Positions 16,147 to 24,792 of a stretch of DNA of 64,000 nucleotides are shown here, in pieces. Position numbers and translations under genes: made by a program. The notes under the pieces are model-generated. The model was not told where the DNA came from. It was given only the letters and a program-made list of their open reading frames with translations, and ran no database searches. This DNA comes from Pseudomonas yamanorum (GTDB taxonomy: Bacteria > Pseudomonadota > Gammaproteobacteria > Pseudomonadales > Pseudomonadaceae). The DNA is taken from assembly GCF_900105735.1 (NCBI RefSeq), contig NZ_LT629793.1, positions 6,634,001 to 6,698,000 of the forward strand. Direction: 5' to 3'. Every line of letters begins with the position of its first letter. Position 1 is the stretch's first letter.

Positions 16147-17115
16147 TCAGGCGCGGTTCAGCCAGTGGCGCACGAAACGTACCTGTTCCGCCGACAGTTC
16201 TGCGTCTTCCGGCGCGCCCATGAAACCGCCGTGGGGCATTGCTTCAAAAATATGCAGATCCACCGGCACCTCGGCCCGTCGCAGTGCGCGATGCAGGCGC
16301 ACAGCGTTGGAGAGGAACAGATCGCGGGTGCCGCTTTGCACGAACGTCGGCGGGAAGCCCGCAGCGAAATCTCCAAACAGAGGCGACAGGTACGGATGAG
16401 ACAAGTCCGCGCCAGCGGCGTACAGCAGGTTGGTGCTCATCAGCGGGTTGGGCAACACCACGTCGACGGTGCGGTTGACCTGGAAGCTGTCGCCCGATTC
16501 GGTCAGGTCCACTTCGGGGGACAGCAATACCAGCGCGGCCGGCAGCGGCAAGCCTTCGTCGCGGGCCCGCAGCACCGTGGCGGCGGCGAGGTTGCCACCG
16601 GCCGAGCGGCCGCCGATCACAATCTTGTCCGGGGTGTGATGCGCCAGTACGTGCCGGTAGGTGGCCATGCAGTCATCGAGTGCCGCCGGGTATGGGTGGT
16701 CAGGTGGCATGCGGTAGTCCACGCCGTAGCAGGTCAGGTTGTGCAGGTCGGCGTGCTTGCCGGCGGCGAGGCGGGCGTTTTCGCCGCCGCCGAACACCAG
16801 CGCGCCGCCGTGCAGGTCGATATAGGCGAACTCCGCCCCGTATGACGGTGTCGCCCGGTACACGGTGGCGTCTTCCACGGTGAATGTCTCAACGTGTTCT
16901 GCCGTCTGTCCCACCTGTGACGCTGCGTACTGTTGGGCGACTGCGGCTTGCATGCGGCGCCAGCCATCGTGGTCATCGGCGGCGGGCAGGGTGTACAGGC
17001 TGTTCAGCGGTACGCCCTCGTCATTCACCGAGCGACGCAACATCGCCTGGGCCTCGGGGCTGATGGATTGCGGGACCGGGACTGTTCGCGGGTCGATCCT
17101 TACACCGTTACTCAT
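16147..17115 (-). CDS. Alpha/beta hydrolase, hormone-sensitive-lipase-like esterase
   Basis: A 322-residue esterase of the HSL (family IV) group. It has the oxyanion HGG motif (DLHGGALVFGGG, about 101-112), nucleophile Ser171 in GGRSAGG, an acid residue in SGTRDLF, and the catalytic His in MPHGGF near the C-terminus. The family usually has HGGGF; here the third position is Ala. ATG 17115 (MSNGVRIDP) is preferred over GTG 17124. A carboxylester substrate is likely but not identifiable. No signal peptide. Confidence 0.85.
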   Translation of the reverse strand: MSNGVRIDPRTVPVPQSISPEAQAMLRRSVNDEGVPLNSLYTLPAADDHDGWRRMQAAVAQQYAASQVGQTAEHVETFTVEDATVYRATPSYGAEFAYIDLHGGALVFGGGENARLAAGKHADLHNLTCYGVDYRMPPDHPYPAALDDCMATYRHVLAHHTPDKIVIGGRSAGGNLAAATVLRARDEGLPLPAALVLLSPEVDLTESGDSFQVNRTVDVVLPNPLMSTNLLYAAGADLSHPYLSPLFGDFAAGFPPTFVQSGTRDLFLSNAVRLHRALRRAEVPVDLHIFEAMPHGGFMGAPEDAELSAEQVRFVRHWLNRA

Positions 17116-17221
17116 TATCTGCACCGTTGGGGTTAAAGCGGGGGCGTGTCAGGACGCGAACGCATTCTTGTCGGTAGCGGTACTACACTGCAAGTCCGAA
17201 CCTCCACGCTGGAGAACACTC

Positions 17222-17701
17222 ATGCTCAGCAAAAACACGGTGTGCCTTTGGTACGACGGCAGCGCATTGGACGCTGCCAACTTCTACGCCAAGACCTTCC
17301 CGGACAGCGCAGTGACCGCAGTCCATCATGCGCCCGGTGATTATCCCGCCGGCAAGCAGGGCGATGTCCTGACCGTGGATTTCACGGTCATGGGCATTCC
17401 TTGCCTGGGGCTGAACGGCGGCTCTGGCGTGCAGCACAACGAGGCGTTCTCGTTCCAGGTGGCCACCGACGACCAGGCGGAAACCGATCGCTTGTGGCAC
17501 GCAATTGTCAGCCATGGCGGCCAGGAAAATGTCTGCGGCTGGTGTCAGGATAAATGGGGCGTGCGTTGGCAGATTACCCCGAGGGTGCTGAGCGCGGCGA
17601 TCACTAATCCCGACCCTGCAGCAGCCAAGCGGGCGTTTGACGCGATGATGGGAATGACCAAGATTGATGTCGCGGGGATTGAGGCGGCGCTTAAAGGTTG
17701 A
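17222..17701 (+). CDS. VOC-family (PhnB/glyoxalase-like) protein
   Basis: A 159-residue protein of the vicinal-oxygen-chelate superfamily, PhnB/3-demethylubiquinone-like type. It opens with NTVCLWYDGSALDAANFYAKTFPDS and carries LTVDFTVMGIPCLGLNGG, FSFQVATDDQAETDRLW and CGWCQDKWGVRWQI. GGAG precedes ATG 17222. Members of this subgroup often lack proven activity. It is divergent from the esterase gene and stands alone. Confidence 0.82.
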   Translation: MLSKNTVCLWYDGSALDAANFYAKTFPDSAVTAVHHAPGDYPAGKQGDVLTVDFTVMGIPCLGLNGGSGVQHNEAFSFQVATDDQAETDRLWHAIVSHGGQENVCGWCQDKWGVRWQITPRVLSAAITNPDPAAAKRAFDAMMGMTKIDVAGIEAALKG

Positions 17702-17714
17702 CGCGCCGATTGAG

Positions 17715-18878
17715 TCAATCAGCGCTCACCGCAGTCCGGTCCACCAGACGAATACGGTTGCGTCCACCGCGCTTGGATTCATAAAGCGCTGCGTCGCCTT
17801 GCTCGATCAAGGCGGCAAGGCTCGCGGGCGGCGCGTCGAACAGGCTGGCGCCGATGCTCAATGTCACCGCCTCGGGCGTGGCGAACGCCTGTGAGGCGGT
17901 TTGATGAAACTCTTCACGTAGGACGCTGCCCAGCGCGACAATGCGCGCGTTCGAGGTGTCATTAAGCAGGATCACGAACTCGTCGCCGCCCAACCGCGCC
18001 GCCAGCGAATCATCGGGCAACTGCGCGCGGATCATCTCGCTCAGCGCCACCAGAAGCCGGTCGCCTGCGGTATGGCCGTACAGGTCGTTGATCAGCTTGA
18101 AATTGTCGATGTCGATCAACAGCAGGGCACCTGGCCGGGACTGCGAGACCTTGCTCAGCAGGCTTGGTGCTCGCACTTCAAGGGCGCGGCGGTTGTACAA
18201 CGCCGTCAACGGATCGCGGGCGGCCAATCGTGCAATCTGTTCCTCACGGCGATAGCGCTCGGTGCCGGTCATCGACAACGCAATCAGCATGATCGCCATG
18301 GCGCCTTCCACCAGCGACACCTGAATGATCTCGCCACGAAACGCCGTCAGGTCGATCAGCGTACCCGGCACGATCGCCACCAGCGACTTGGCCAGATAAA
18401 ACAGCCCGTGGGCCAGCAGCACATAACGCAGCTGCACCGCGCCCACGCTGAGTGAGCGGCCATGGGGGCGCAGCAGGAAACTGGCCCGCAGGGTCGGCAG
18501 AGCAACCAGCAGCGAGTTGGCCAGCAGCATGGCCTTGGACCACGACTGTCCTTCCGGTAGTAGGAGCATGGCAAACCAGGCCACGAAGATCAGGTACCAG
18601 GCGCGAGACAGGCGCACCTGAGTAAAACGCGCAACGCCCAACAGGAACAGCCAATGCGCGGTGATCAGCAGCCCGTTGGCGAACCAGATGCCGATCAACA
18701 GCAGGCCGCTGGCCCGCAGCAGCGCCAGGGTGCTGCCCACGCTGATGATGGCGAAACCGGCGGTCCAGTACAGCAGTGATGGTTCGCGAACGTTGCGCCA
18801 CTCGACCGCCAGGTACAGCGCGGCGGCGCCTGCCAGGGCGATGGTGAGGACCAGTATGGTGATGGGGTCGAGCGCCAT
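17715..18878 (-). CDS. Membrane diguanylate cyclase (GGDEF)
   Basis: A 387-residue protein with six or seven hydrophobic N-terminal helices (residues about 5-200) and a C-terminal GGDEF domain: DPLTALYNRRALE, LLLIDIDNFKLINDLYGHTAGDRLL, and the catalytic LGGDEFVILL. It should make cyclic di-GMP at the inner membrane. The inhibitory I-site RxxD five residues before GGDEF is absent (PDDS), so product feedback is probably missing. It is convergent with the VOC gene. Confidence 0.88.
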   Translation of the reverse strand: MALDPITILVLTIALAGAAALYLAVEWRNVREPSLLYWTAGFAIISVGSTLALLRASGLLLIGIWFANGLLITAHWLFLLGVARFTQVRLSRAWYLIFVAWFAMLLLPEGQSWSKAMLLANSLLVALPTLRASFLLRPHGRSLSVGAVQLRYVLLAHGLFYLAKSLVAIVPGTLIDLTAFRGEIIQVSLVEGAMAIMLIALSMTGTERYRREEQIARLAARDPLTALYNRRALEVRAPSLLSKVSQSRPGALLLIDIDNFKLINDLYGHTAGDRLLVALSEMIRAQLPDDSLAARLGGDEFVILLNDTSNARIVALGSVLREEFHQTASQAFATPEAVTLSIGASLFDAPPASLAALIEQGDAALYESKRGGRNRIRLVDRTAVSAD

Positions 18879-18948
18879 GGGCGAACTGGCCTGCCTGAGT
18901 TGCGGTGAGACGGCGATTGTAAGCGGTTTGGCCGGTTTTTCGCAGTGC

Positions 18949-19569
18949 TCAGGCCCTGCGCGCCATCAGCAATACCGTCGCGGCGGCCGACAACAATCCC
19001 GCACAGCAGCGGTTGAAAATCCGCTTGCCCCGAGGCTGCGCGAACCAGCGGCGCATATGCAAACCCATATAGGCGTAGGCGCTGATGGCGACCCATTCCA
19101 GGGCCAGGAACATCGCTCCCAGCAGGGCAAATTGCGGCGTGATCGGACGTGCCGGGTCGACGAATTGCGGCAGGAAGGCGGTAAAAATCAGGATTGCCTT
19201 GGGATTGCCGGCGGCCACCAGGAACTCCTGTCGCGCCAAGGCCCACAAGCCCGCCTTGGGCGCTGTCGACTCAGCCTCCGGGTGCGGATTGGACCGCCAC
19301 AGTTGATACGCCAGATAAAATAGATACGCCGCCCCCAAGATCTTGATCCCGTAGAACAGCAACTCCGAGGTTTGCAGCACCACCGCCAGCCCGGCGGACG
19401 CGAGGGCGATCATCCCGGCAAAGGCCAGCAGTCGCCCGACGCCTGCCAGGCACGAAGTGCGGTAGCCGTAGCGGGTGGAGTTGCTCACGGACAGCAGGTT
19501 GTTCGGGCCTGGCGCCATGTTCAGGGCGAAGCAGGCCGGGAGGAAGAGGGTGAGGGTGGCGAGGTCCAT
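18949..19569 (-). CDS. LysE/RhtB-family amino-acid exporter
   Basis: A 206-residue protein with six hydrophobic helices. The LysE family signature is near the N-terminus (FALNMAPGPNNLLSVSNSTRYG), with AAGNPKAILIFTAFLPQF in the middle. It exports amino acids or derivatives across the inner membrane. ATG 19569 has GGAG just upstream and fits the family length; the longer frame up to 19716 is not supported. The 240-bp gap 19570-19809 shows no feature beyond the next gene's ribosome site, and marks the left side of the AT-richer block. Confidence 0.87.
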   Translation of the reverse strand: MDLATLTLFLPACFALNMAPGPNNLLSVSNSTRYGYRTSCLAGVGRLLAFAGMIALASAGLAVVLQTSELLFYGIKILGAAYLFYLAYQLWRSNPHPEAESTAPKAGLWALARQEFLVAAGNPKAILIFTAFLPQFVDPARPITPQFALLGAMFLALEWVAISAYAYMGLHMRRWFAQPRGKRIFNRCCAGLLSAAATVLLMARRA

Positions 19570-19809
19570 GGGGGGCTCCGGCGGGCGCTGGCAGGTAAGG
19601 CCACGAGGATAAGGGATGTGAGGCGGTTGAACAATTTGCGCTAATGGGTAGAACCGATGGTGCTCTGGCCATGTCTGTGAGTCGTGGGTAAATAGATCGG
19701 TCACCATGACGCTCATTCGTTAATATGCCCGGCATGCCAATCGGGTAAAGGAAGTTGGCGTGAAGCACGAAGCGCTTTTCCCGGGAATTAAAAATAGAGT
19801 AGGCAGGGA

Positions 19810-20376
19810 ATGGAATATCCTTCATTTGAAAACAAATCAAAGAAAAGAACCTTGTTGTTGGTGGTGTGTCTGGTATTTGGAGCATGGATTGCTTATATGC
19901 TCTGGGCCGGTCGCATTGTAACGCGAACGGTTTTAATGCCATCGATTCCCGAGTGGACGACCTATATAGTCATTGGTTGTCTGGTTGGACTCTTTTTTGC
20001 TGCAAGGGCCACCTACTATCGTCCGGCTGTAAGAAACCCGAACCGTGTTGGAGAATCTTTTTTTGGTGGTTTTTGCCTGGGTCTGATTTTGTCCTTGCAC
20101 AGTTATGACGTCGTTACGTACCTGTTGCCCGGCGACATTGTTCAGTATGCGTCACCTTACGAGCTGGTGACTCCGGGGCCCTACGTTGGAAAGTTCAGTC
20201 GTTGTGAGGCGGGTCTGCGGATTAAGGATTTAAAGACTGAACGCTGGGTTGAGCTTTGTACCACTCAGTCGGAATTCAACGATCAAAGAAAGAAAGGCAT
20301 GAATGCAGTGTGGGTGACTGCCCATTCAAACAAGATAGGTTCTTATATCGAGGCGTATAAATTTATTTATAAATAA
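19810..20376 (+). CDS. Hypothetical membrane protein of the accessory block
   Basis: A 188-residue protein with two or three hydrophobic segments (TLLLVVCLVFGAWIAYMLW, WTTYIVIGCLVGLFFAA, FFGGFCLGLILSL). A soluble C-terminal part of about 80 residues has three cysteines, with CEAGLRIKDLKTERWVELC suggesting a possible disulfide outside the membrane. Codon use is visibly AT-richer than in neighbours, suggesting transfer. AGGCAGGGA precedes ATG 19810. I do not recognise the family. The following gap 20377-20552 holds nothing convincing. Confidence 0.6.
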   Translation: MEYPSFENKSKKRTLLLVVCLVFGAWIAYMLWAGRIVTRTVLMPSIPEWTTYIVIGCLVGLFFAARATYYRPAVRNPNRVGESFFGGFCLGLILSLHSYDVVTYLLPGDIVQYASPYELVTPGPYVGKFSRCEAGLRIKDLKTERWVELCTTQSEFNDQRKKGMNAVWVTAHSNKIGSYIEAYKFIYK

Positions 20377-20552
20377 ATCATGTCGTCGTTGTACCAGCCT
20401 TCGTTCATAAGCCAATGACTCATTGTTGGCCGGGAGGGGAAGGTTTCGGTTTGCCATCAGCAACTTGTGTTTTGCCACAAACTTGCTGCGTTGCATTCGG
20501 CAGTATTGCGCCCCCTTGAAAGCCTCAGATGAACAGATCCGCCCCTTGCCTC

Positions 20553-21698
20553 TCAAAGCGCCGCATAGACAAGGGGTGAAAGTCGGCGTGGGCGTGGATC
20601 AATCATCGAATGGCTGCCCGAAGTCGTGGTGACAAAACCGAAGCTCACTTGTTTTTCGGGATCAGCGAAACTGATCGGGCCACCAAGCCCGATATGGCCA
20701 AAGGTGTTCGGGCCCATTGCATGGGAAGCCGTCGGGTCGCGTTGCTGCTCGAGCATGCAACCCAATCCATAACGCATGGGGCGCATCCATACTCGATCCA
20801 TGCCATGACTGTGCTCACGGCTGAATTCAGTAAGCAGTTCGGGACCGATAAAGTTTCCTGCCATCAATGCACTGTAGAAACCGGCCAGGCCGTGAGCCGA
20901 ACCGTGTCCACATACGGCGGGTTGCCGGTAGGCCCACCAGCGCGGGTCACTGGTTCGTCTGGGCACCATTCCGGGGTTGGTGAAGGCGAGTGTCGCGATA
21001 TGCGACGGCTCGTTTTTCACCACGGTTCGCAATGCCTGCGAGTAAGGATCACCGACCCGTCCGGTGGCACTGTCGAAACGCGCGATACGATGAAAGTGTT
21101 CTTCGTCCACGCCAAGGTGCACGTCCAACTCATGGGGATCCAGAATCTCTTCGTGGATAAACACACAGGGATCGCGTCCGTCCACCCGACGAATCAACTC
21201 ACCGAGAATCCAGCCAAACGTGGTGGTGCCGTACCCCAGGTCTGTTCCCGCTTCCCACCAAAGCGGCTCGGCCTCCAGCACCCGCAGCATATGTTCCCAG
21301 TCATACATCATGGGGTTATGGTCGGGTGCTCGCAGCGCCGGCAGGCCTGCGGTGTGGTTCATCACCTGGCGCAAGGTGACCCGTGCTTTCCCGCCCTGGG
21401 CGAATTCAGGCCAGTAACGGGCCACGAGCGCATCCAGCTCCAACTTGCCGTCCTCGACCAACATCAGGACGGCCACCGCGACGTAGGGTTTTATAACGCA
21501 AAAGGTATTGGCCAGCGTATCGCGGGTCCAGGGCTTCGTGCCTGCCAGATCCGCCATGCCCGCCCAGAGGTCGACAACGGTCTCTGCGCCTACCTGCACG
21601 CATAGGCCGGCCCCACGTTCCTGCGGATCATCAAACATGTCCTCGAAGGCCTGCTTGACCGCTTCAAACTGCTTCGCACACATCCCTTGCGCTTTCAT
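20553..21698 (-). CDS. Class C beta-lactamase-fold hydrolase with Cys in place of the catalytic Ser
   Basis: A 381-residue protein of the serine beta-lactamase/EstB-type (family VIII esterase) fold. The usual S-x-x-K motif reads Cys67-Val-Ile-Lys70 (NTFCVIKPYVAVAV), encoded by TGC at 21498-21500. The second motif tyrosine is present (Tyr156 in DLGYGTTTFGWILGEL) and a late GHIGLGG segment matches the third motif. Other family features (NHTAGLP, GLAGFYSALMAG) are intact, so the gene does not look decayed. No signal peptide is seen. It lies 71 bp downstream of the desaturase and is probably co-transcribed with it. It could be inactive or a thiol hydrolase. Confidence 0.85.
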   Translation of the reverse strand: MKAQGMCAKQFEAVKQAFEDMFDDPQERGAGLCVQVGAETVVDLWAGMADLAGTKPWTRDTLANTFCVIKPYVAVAVLMLVEDGKLELDALVARYWPEFAQGGKARVTLRQVMNHTAGLPALRAPDHNPMMYDWEHMLRVLEAEPLWWEAGTDLGYGTTTFGWILGELIRRVDGRDPCVFIHEEILDPHELDVHLGVDEEHFHRIARFDSATGRVGDPYSQALRTVVKNEPSHIATLAFTNPGMVPRRTSDPRWWAYRQPAVCGHGSAHGLAGFYSALMAGNFIGPELLTEFSREHSHGMDRVWMRPMRYGLGCMLEQQRDPTASHAMGPNTFGHIGLGGPISFADPEKQVSFGFVTTTSGSHSMIDPRPRRLSPLVYAAL

Positions 21699-21769
21699 AC
21701 CTCAACGTCCTCGTATTTAAAGTGTGGCCCTTGATACTTGCCGAACACCGATAATGGTTGTCGGGGAAT

Positions 21770-22858
21770 TCACCCACGAGACCGAGTTTGGGAGTGCTCC
21801 ACGGAGAAGCGGTTCGCTCGCTTGTAGGTGCCGAAGTCATTGAACCTGACACCGGCCTGGGCCATGACTTTATGAGCATAAGGTGCCGTCATCTGACGCA
21901 GATAAAACGGGTCTCTCACCACGAAGTGATGGATGCTGTGGGTGCTGCCAAAGTTGAAACAGAACAACTGGAAGGGCCACAGCCACCAAGGGTTCATCAC
22001 CTGGGTTTGTTGTAATGCGTTACGCGGGGCAACATCGCCGTAATAGTGCATGTTTGAACTTATAAAAAATAGGCAGAACTGCCGTATCATATTGGGCGCT
22101 ATAAGAATAACTACTGCGCTATTAACGATATCCATTAATTCCAGCGTCGTGGCAGAGCTATGAACCTCCATCCCAATCATTGACCCTGACCAGACATACA
22201 GGTGGTAGCCGAGGAACACATACCAGCACCCCCAATACAGAAGCCCGAATGGTGTATTGAGCCGAATAATCTTGCCTAACAATTTTACCTTTTGCCGCCA
22301 TCCCGGGGCAAAAATCGCATTTAGAAAACCAAATACAAATCCGTCCACCAGTTTCAATAATCGCAGTATTCCCCAAGGGCTGCCGCTCGTGGTGATCCAG
22401 GCTTCAACATCAGAATCAGTTCCGGACTCCTTATGGTGATGAAAGTGCAGAGTACGTCTTAGCCACGGGCTGGGCATACCCGGGCGTGCCAGCCAGCAGA
22501 AGAGCATCATGGCATTATGGGCCAGCGGTTGTTTTCTAAAATAAAGGCGATGAATCAGGTCGTGTTCGATTTCATGAATGAACGAAGTCAGCAGCGCATT
22601 GACCAGAATACACATCCATGCGGGGATAAAACCCTTTATATAGAGCCCTCCCGTAATGACCATCCCTATCAGGGAGAACGCCATGACACCCGCGCCCAGC
22701 GCATTCTGGTGCTGCAGGATCGGATAACGCTTTCGCAGGTAGTTTCCATGGTCCGTAATGCTCCGAGTTACCTTATCAATCTTTTCCTGATCGGTAGTTG
22801 GGTGATCAATTTCGATGGCGTTTTCCAAGACCTTCATCCATTCATCCTCTGATTGCAT
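21770..22858 (-). CDS. Membrane fatty acid desaturase
   Basis: A 362-residue integral membrane protein with the three histidine clusters of di-iron desaturases: HEIEHDLIH, LHFHHHKESG and THSIHHF. Four or more hydrophobic helices lie around them. It should oxidise an acyl chain or related lipid or aldehyde using O2. The start may be ATG 22858 or ATG 22837; the second has a good AGAGGA site upstream. It is followed by the Cys-type hydrolase gene, suggesting a two-gene lipid-modifying unit. Base composition is lower in GC than the flanking core genes. Confidence 0.85.
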   Translation of the reverse strand: MQSEDEWMKVLENAIEIDHPTTDQEKIDKVTRSITDHGNYLRKRYPILQHQNALGAGVMAFSLIGMVITGGLYIKGFIPAWMCILVNALLTSFIHEIEHDLIHRLYFRKQPLAHNAMMLFCWLARPGMPSPWLRRTLHFHHHKESGTDSDVEAWITTSGSPWGILRLLKLVDGFVFGFLNAIFAPGWRQKVKLLGKIIRLNTPFGLLYWGCWYVFLGYHLYVWSGSMIGMEVHSSATTLELMDIVNSAVVILIAPNMIRQFCLFFISSNMHYYGDVAPRNALQQTQVMNPWWLWPFQLFCFNFGSTHSIHHFVVRDPFYLRQMTAPYAHKVMAQAGVRFNDFGTYKRANRFSVEHSQTRSRG

Positions 22859-23065
22859 GGGAAATTACCAGCCGCGTCAAGCCGGTCAAGTCAATTGTTT
22901 GAGCTATAAAACAGTAGTTATTCATATTCGCCTGCTTGAATTACTTGCGTCATCCAAGAAATATGAAATCGACTTTTTTGCGAAAAGCTTGTTAGAATTC
23001 CAAGCTTCAAAATGATAAGGCAAGTTCAACTCTTTGCAACTGTGTATTTTGGGTGGGGTCAGTGT

Positions 23066-23138
23066 TACAAGTATCGGTGTAAGGGTTTGATAATTTAGTT
23101 ACAGTTTGTACAAGTATAAAAAGACTCTGTACAAGTAT
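23066..23138. promoter_or_regulatory. Three phased TACAAGTAT direct repeats before the recombinase-like gene
   Basis: Exact copies of TACAAGTAT lie at 23066-23074, 23109-23117 and 23130-23138; the last two extend to TGTACAAGTAT. Start-to-start spacings are 43 and 21 bp, close to four and two helical turns, so all three face the same side of the DNA. The third copy ends 5 bp before the AAGGAGG ribosome site. This looks like an autoregulatory operator. The rest of the AT-rich 295-bp gap 22859-23153 shows no gene. Confidence 0.6.
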
Positions 23139-23153
23139 TGCCAAGGAGGCACC

Positions 23154-23717
23154 ATGAGATTGCATCGCATCAAATATTTTCGGCGTTCTCTACAAGCGTC
23201 CGAGGGCGCTATAGAGACAATAACGAGCGATGATGTATTTGATGCCGTGTTTTGCGATGAGCCGGCAGACAATGCCGCGAATCCCGCGGGCCAGGAAAGG
23301 CTACTTCGCTACCTACAGTGTGGAGATACCGTGGTAGTGGACAGCATGGCCTCGCTCACCTCCAGTACGGAGCAGCTGTGCACCCTCATTCGCCGGCTGA
23401 TTGAAAAGCAGGTCACGCTTGAGTGCTTGAACGAAAACCTGATTTTCCGGCATGACTGCCTTGAAGTTGTGGAGTCCATCATTGCGGTGATGGAGCTGAT
23501 TGCAGAATTCGAGCGCGCGGCGATGAGGGAAAAACAAGCGGCAGGCATTGCTACTGCAAAGGTCCGGGGGATGTATAAGGGCCGCAAGAAGAAACTGTCT
23601 GACAATCAGGTTGTAAATCTAATTGACCGGGCCGGTGCTGGAGAAAGTAAATCTAAATTGGCACGTGATTTTGAGATCAGTCGGCAGACGCTTTATCGGT
23701 ACTTGAGATCAACTTAG
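23154..23717 (+). CDS. Serine-recombinase-like protein lacking catalytic arginines, likely DNA-binding regulator
   Basis: A 187-residue homologue of gamma-delta resolvase and DNA invertases. The N-terminal domain keeps Arg10 and Ser12 (YFRRS), the long E-helix ([21 protein letters not shown]), a GRKKK minor-groove arm and a C-terminal helix-turn-helix ([17 protein letters not shown]). However, the LDRLGR motif that carries the catalytic arginines R68 and R71 reads MASLTS (65-70), and the R45 position is also changed. Strand exchange is therefore doubtful, and a transcriptional role is plausible. A strong AAGGAGG precedes ATG 23154. Its 3' end overlaps the convergent kinase gene by 9 bp. Confidence 0.8.
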   Translation: MRLHRIKYFRRSLQASEGAIETITSDDVFDAVFCDEPADNAANPAGQERLLRYLQCGDTVVVDSMASLTSSTEQLCTLIRRLIEKQVTLECLNENLIFRHDCLEVVESIIAVMELIAEFERAAMREKQAAGIATAKVRGMYKGRKKKLSDNQVVNLIDRAGAGESKSKLARDFEISRQTLYRYLRST

Positions 23718-24254
23718 TGGCTTATTCAGACGCAGAGATGCTGCGGGCAAACCGTCGAGAAACTCGGCGATCTGTTGGCCACCGCGCAAGTGCACCACGG
23801 GCACCAACGGACCTGCTGCCAGGCGCACCGCCTCGATACTGGGTCGGTAGCTGCGATCAAACGTCCACACGTACTTCAGGAACGTCAGGAACTCCCGGTC
23901 GAGTTTCTCGGTACAGCCAGCGGGAATGTCCGGGCGCGGGCGGTTCAGCACACTGCGCAGGATCACCCGGCCGAAGCAGGTGAGCCGTGGCGTGTCGAGC
24001 CAGATGATCAGGTCGGCCCGGGGCAGGCGCAGGTCGAACGTGCGTCGAGCGTAGTTGCCCTCGCAGACCCATCCATCGGGTGCGACTGCGTTGCGAACTC
24101 GCGTTCGGAACTGCTCGGCATCGGGCTCGACCCAGCCGGGCGACCAGAACAAGGTGTCGAGGTGCACCACGGGCAGGCTCAGACGTTCGCCGAGGGCCCG
24201 GGCGAGGGTGGATTTTCCGCTGCCGGCATTGCCGAGAATCACGATGCGTTGCAT
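23709..24254 (-). CDS. P-loop nucleotide kinase-like protein (FlaR/topology-modulation type)
   Basis: A 181-residue P-loop NTPase related to small adenylate-kinase-like proteins often annotated as DNA topology modulation or FlaR proteins. The Walker A motif is GNAGSGKST (8-16). [48 protein letters not shown] and a C-terminal basic region follow. ATG 24254 immediately precedes the first strand; the upstream extension to 24302 is less likely. Its true role is not established. It overlaps the end of the recombinase-like gene, marking the right edge of the accessory block. Confidence 0.78.
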   Translation of the reverse strand: MQRIVILGNAGSGKSTLARALGERLSLPVVHLDTLFWSPGWVEPDAEQFRTRVRNAVAPDGWVCEGNYARRTFDLRLPRADLIIWLDTPRLTCFGRVILRSVLNRPRPDIPAGCTEKLDREFLTFLKYVWTFDRSYRPSIEAVRLAAGPLVPVVHLRGGQQIAEFLDGLPAASLRLNKPLS

Positions 24255-24375
24255 GAGGGGCGTCCTGTCGCGGAAAAGCCCGCAATTGTGCAGGTTTTGC
24301 ATGACCGGTTAAAGCCATATGCGGTAGGTTGACCACCCAGGGAACGGACCCTGTCGACCAAGGAAGCGCCTTCAT

Positions 24376-24747
24376 ATGCCAACCGCCTTTTCCCAAATCA
24401 GCGAACGCCTGAACAATCGCCGATTTGTCGTAGCGGGCAACACCCATGGACTGTCCGGTACAGGCACCGTGTTTGATTACCATGTTGACGCCAATGCCAT
24501 CTGGGGAACTTACCAGGGTGGTCGGATTCGTATGGGTAATCAGGTCGGGCGCGCCACAGGGCCCGATACAATTGAGCTGCTTTATCAGTGCCTGACCACA
24601 GAGGGCGAGATTCTGGCCGGTTGGTCGCGGGGCACGGTAAGCGTTGATCACACCGGGCGGACCACCCTGGCCTTCGTATGGGGTTGGTTGTCAGGCGCGA
24701 CGGGCGGCGGGGAGTCCAGCTATGTCGAGCTAGTCCCGGAGTCGTGA
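24376..24747 (+). CDS. Conserved hypothetical beta-rich protein, 123 residues
   Basis: A small soluble protein with alternating hydrophobic strands and glycines (RRFVVAGNTHGLSGTGTVFDYHVDANAIWGTYQGGRIRMGNQVGR ... TEGEILAGWSRGTVSVDHTGRTTLAFVWGWLSG). The spacing suggests a small beta-barrel of lipocalin or similar type. No signal peptide or catalytic motif is recognised. AGGAAG lies about 10 bp upstream of ATG 24376. It sits 45 bp before the epoxide hydrolase gene and may be co-transcribed. Function unknown. Confidence 0.65.
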   Translation: MPTAFSQISERLNNRRFVVAGNTHGLSGTGTVFDYHVDANAIWGTYQGGRIRMGNQVGRATGPDTIELLYQCLTTEGEILAGWSRGTVSVDHTGRTTLAFVWGWLSGATGGGESSYVELVPES

Positions 24748-24792
24748 TGGAGTGCGCTGGCAGCGTCCATGGAAACTCACCAGGAGCCCCCC

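Noticed and set aside
20377..20552. Short frames between the unknown membrane protein and the Cys-type hydrolase
   Set aside because: No ribosome site, no domain, and they overlap the flanking genes; treated as non-coding.
23154..23717. An active DNA inversion system with a recombinase
   Set aside because: No inverted crossover sites flanking a promoter or gene are visible, and the catalytic arginines are missing.
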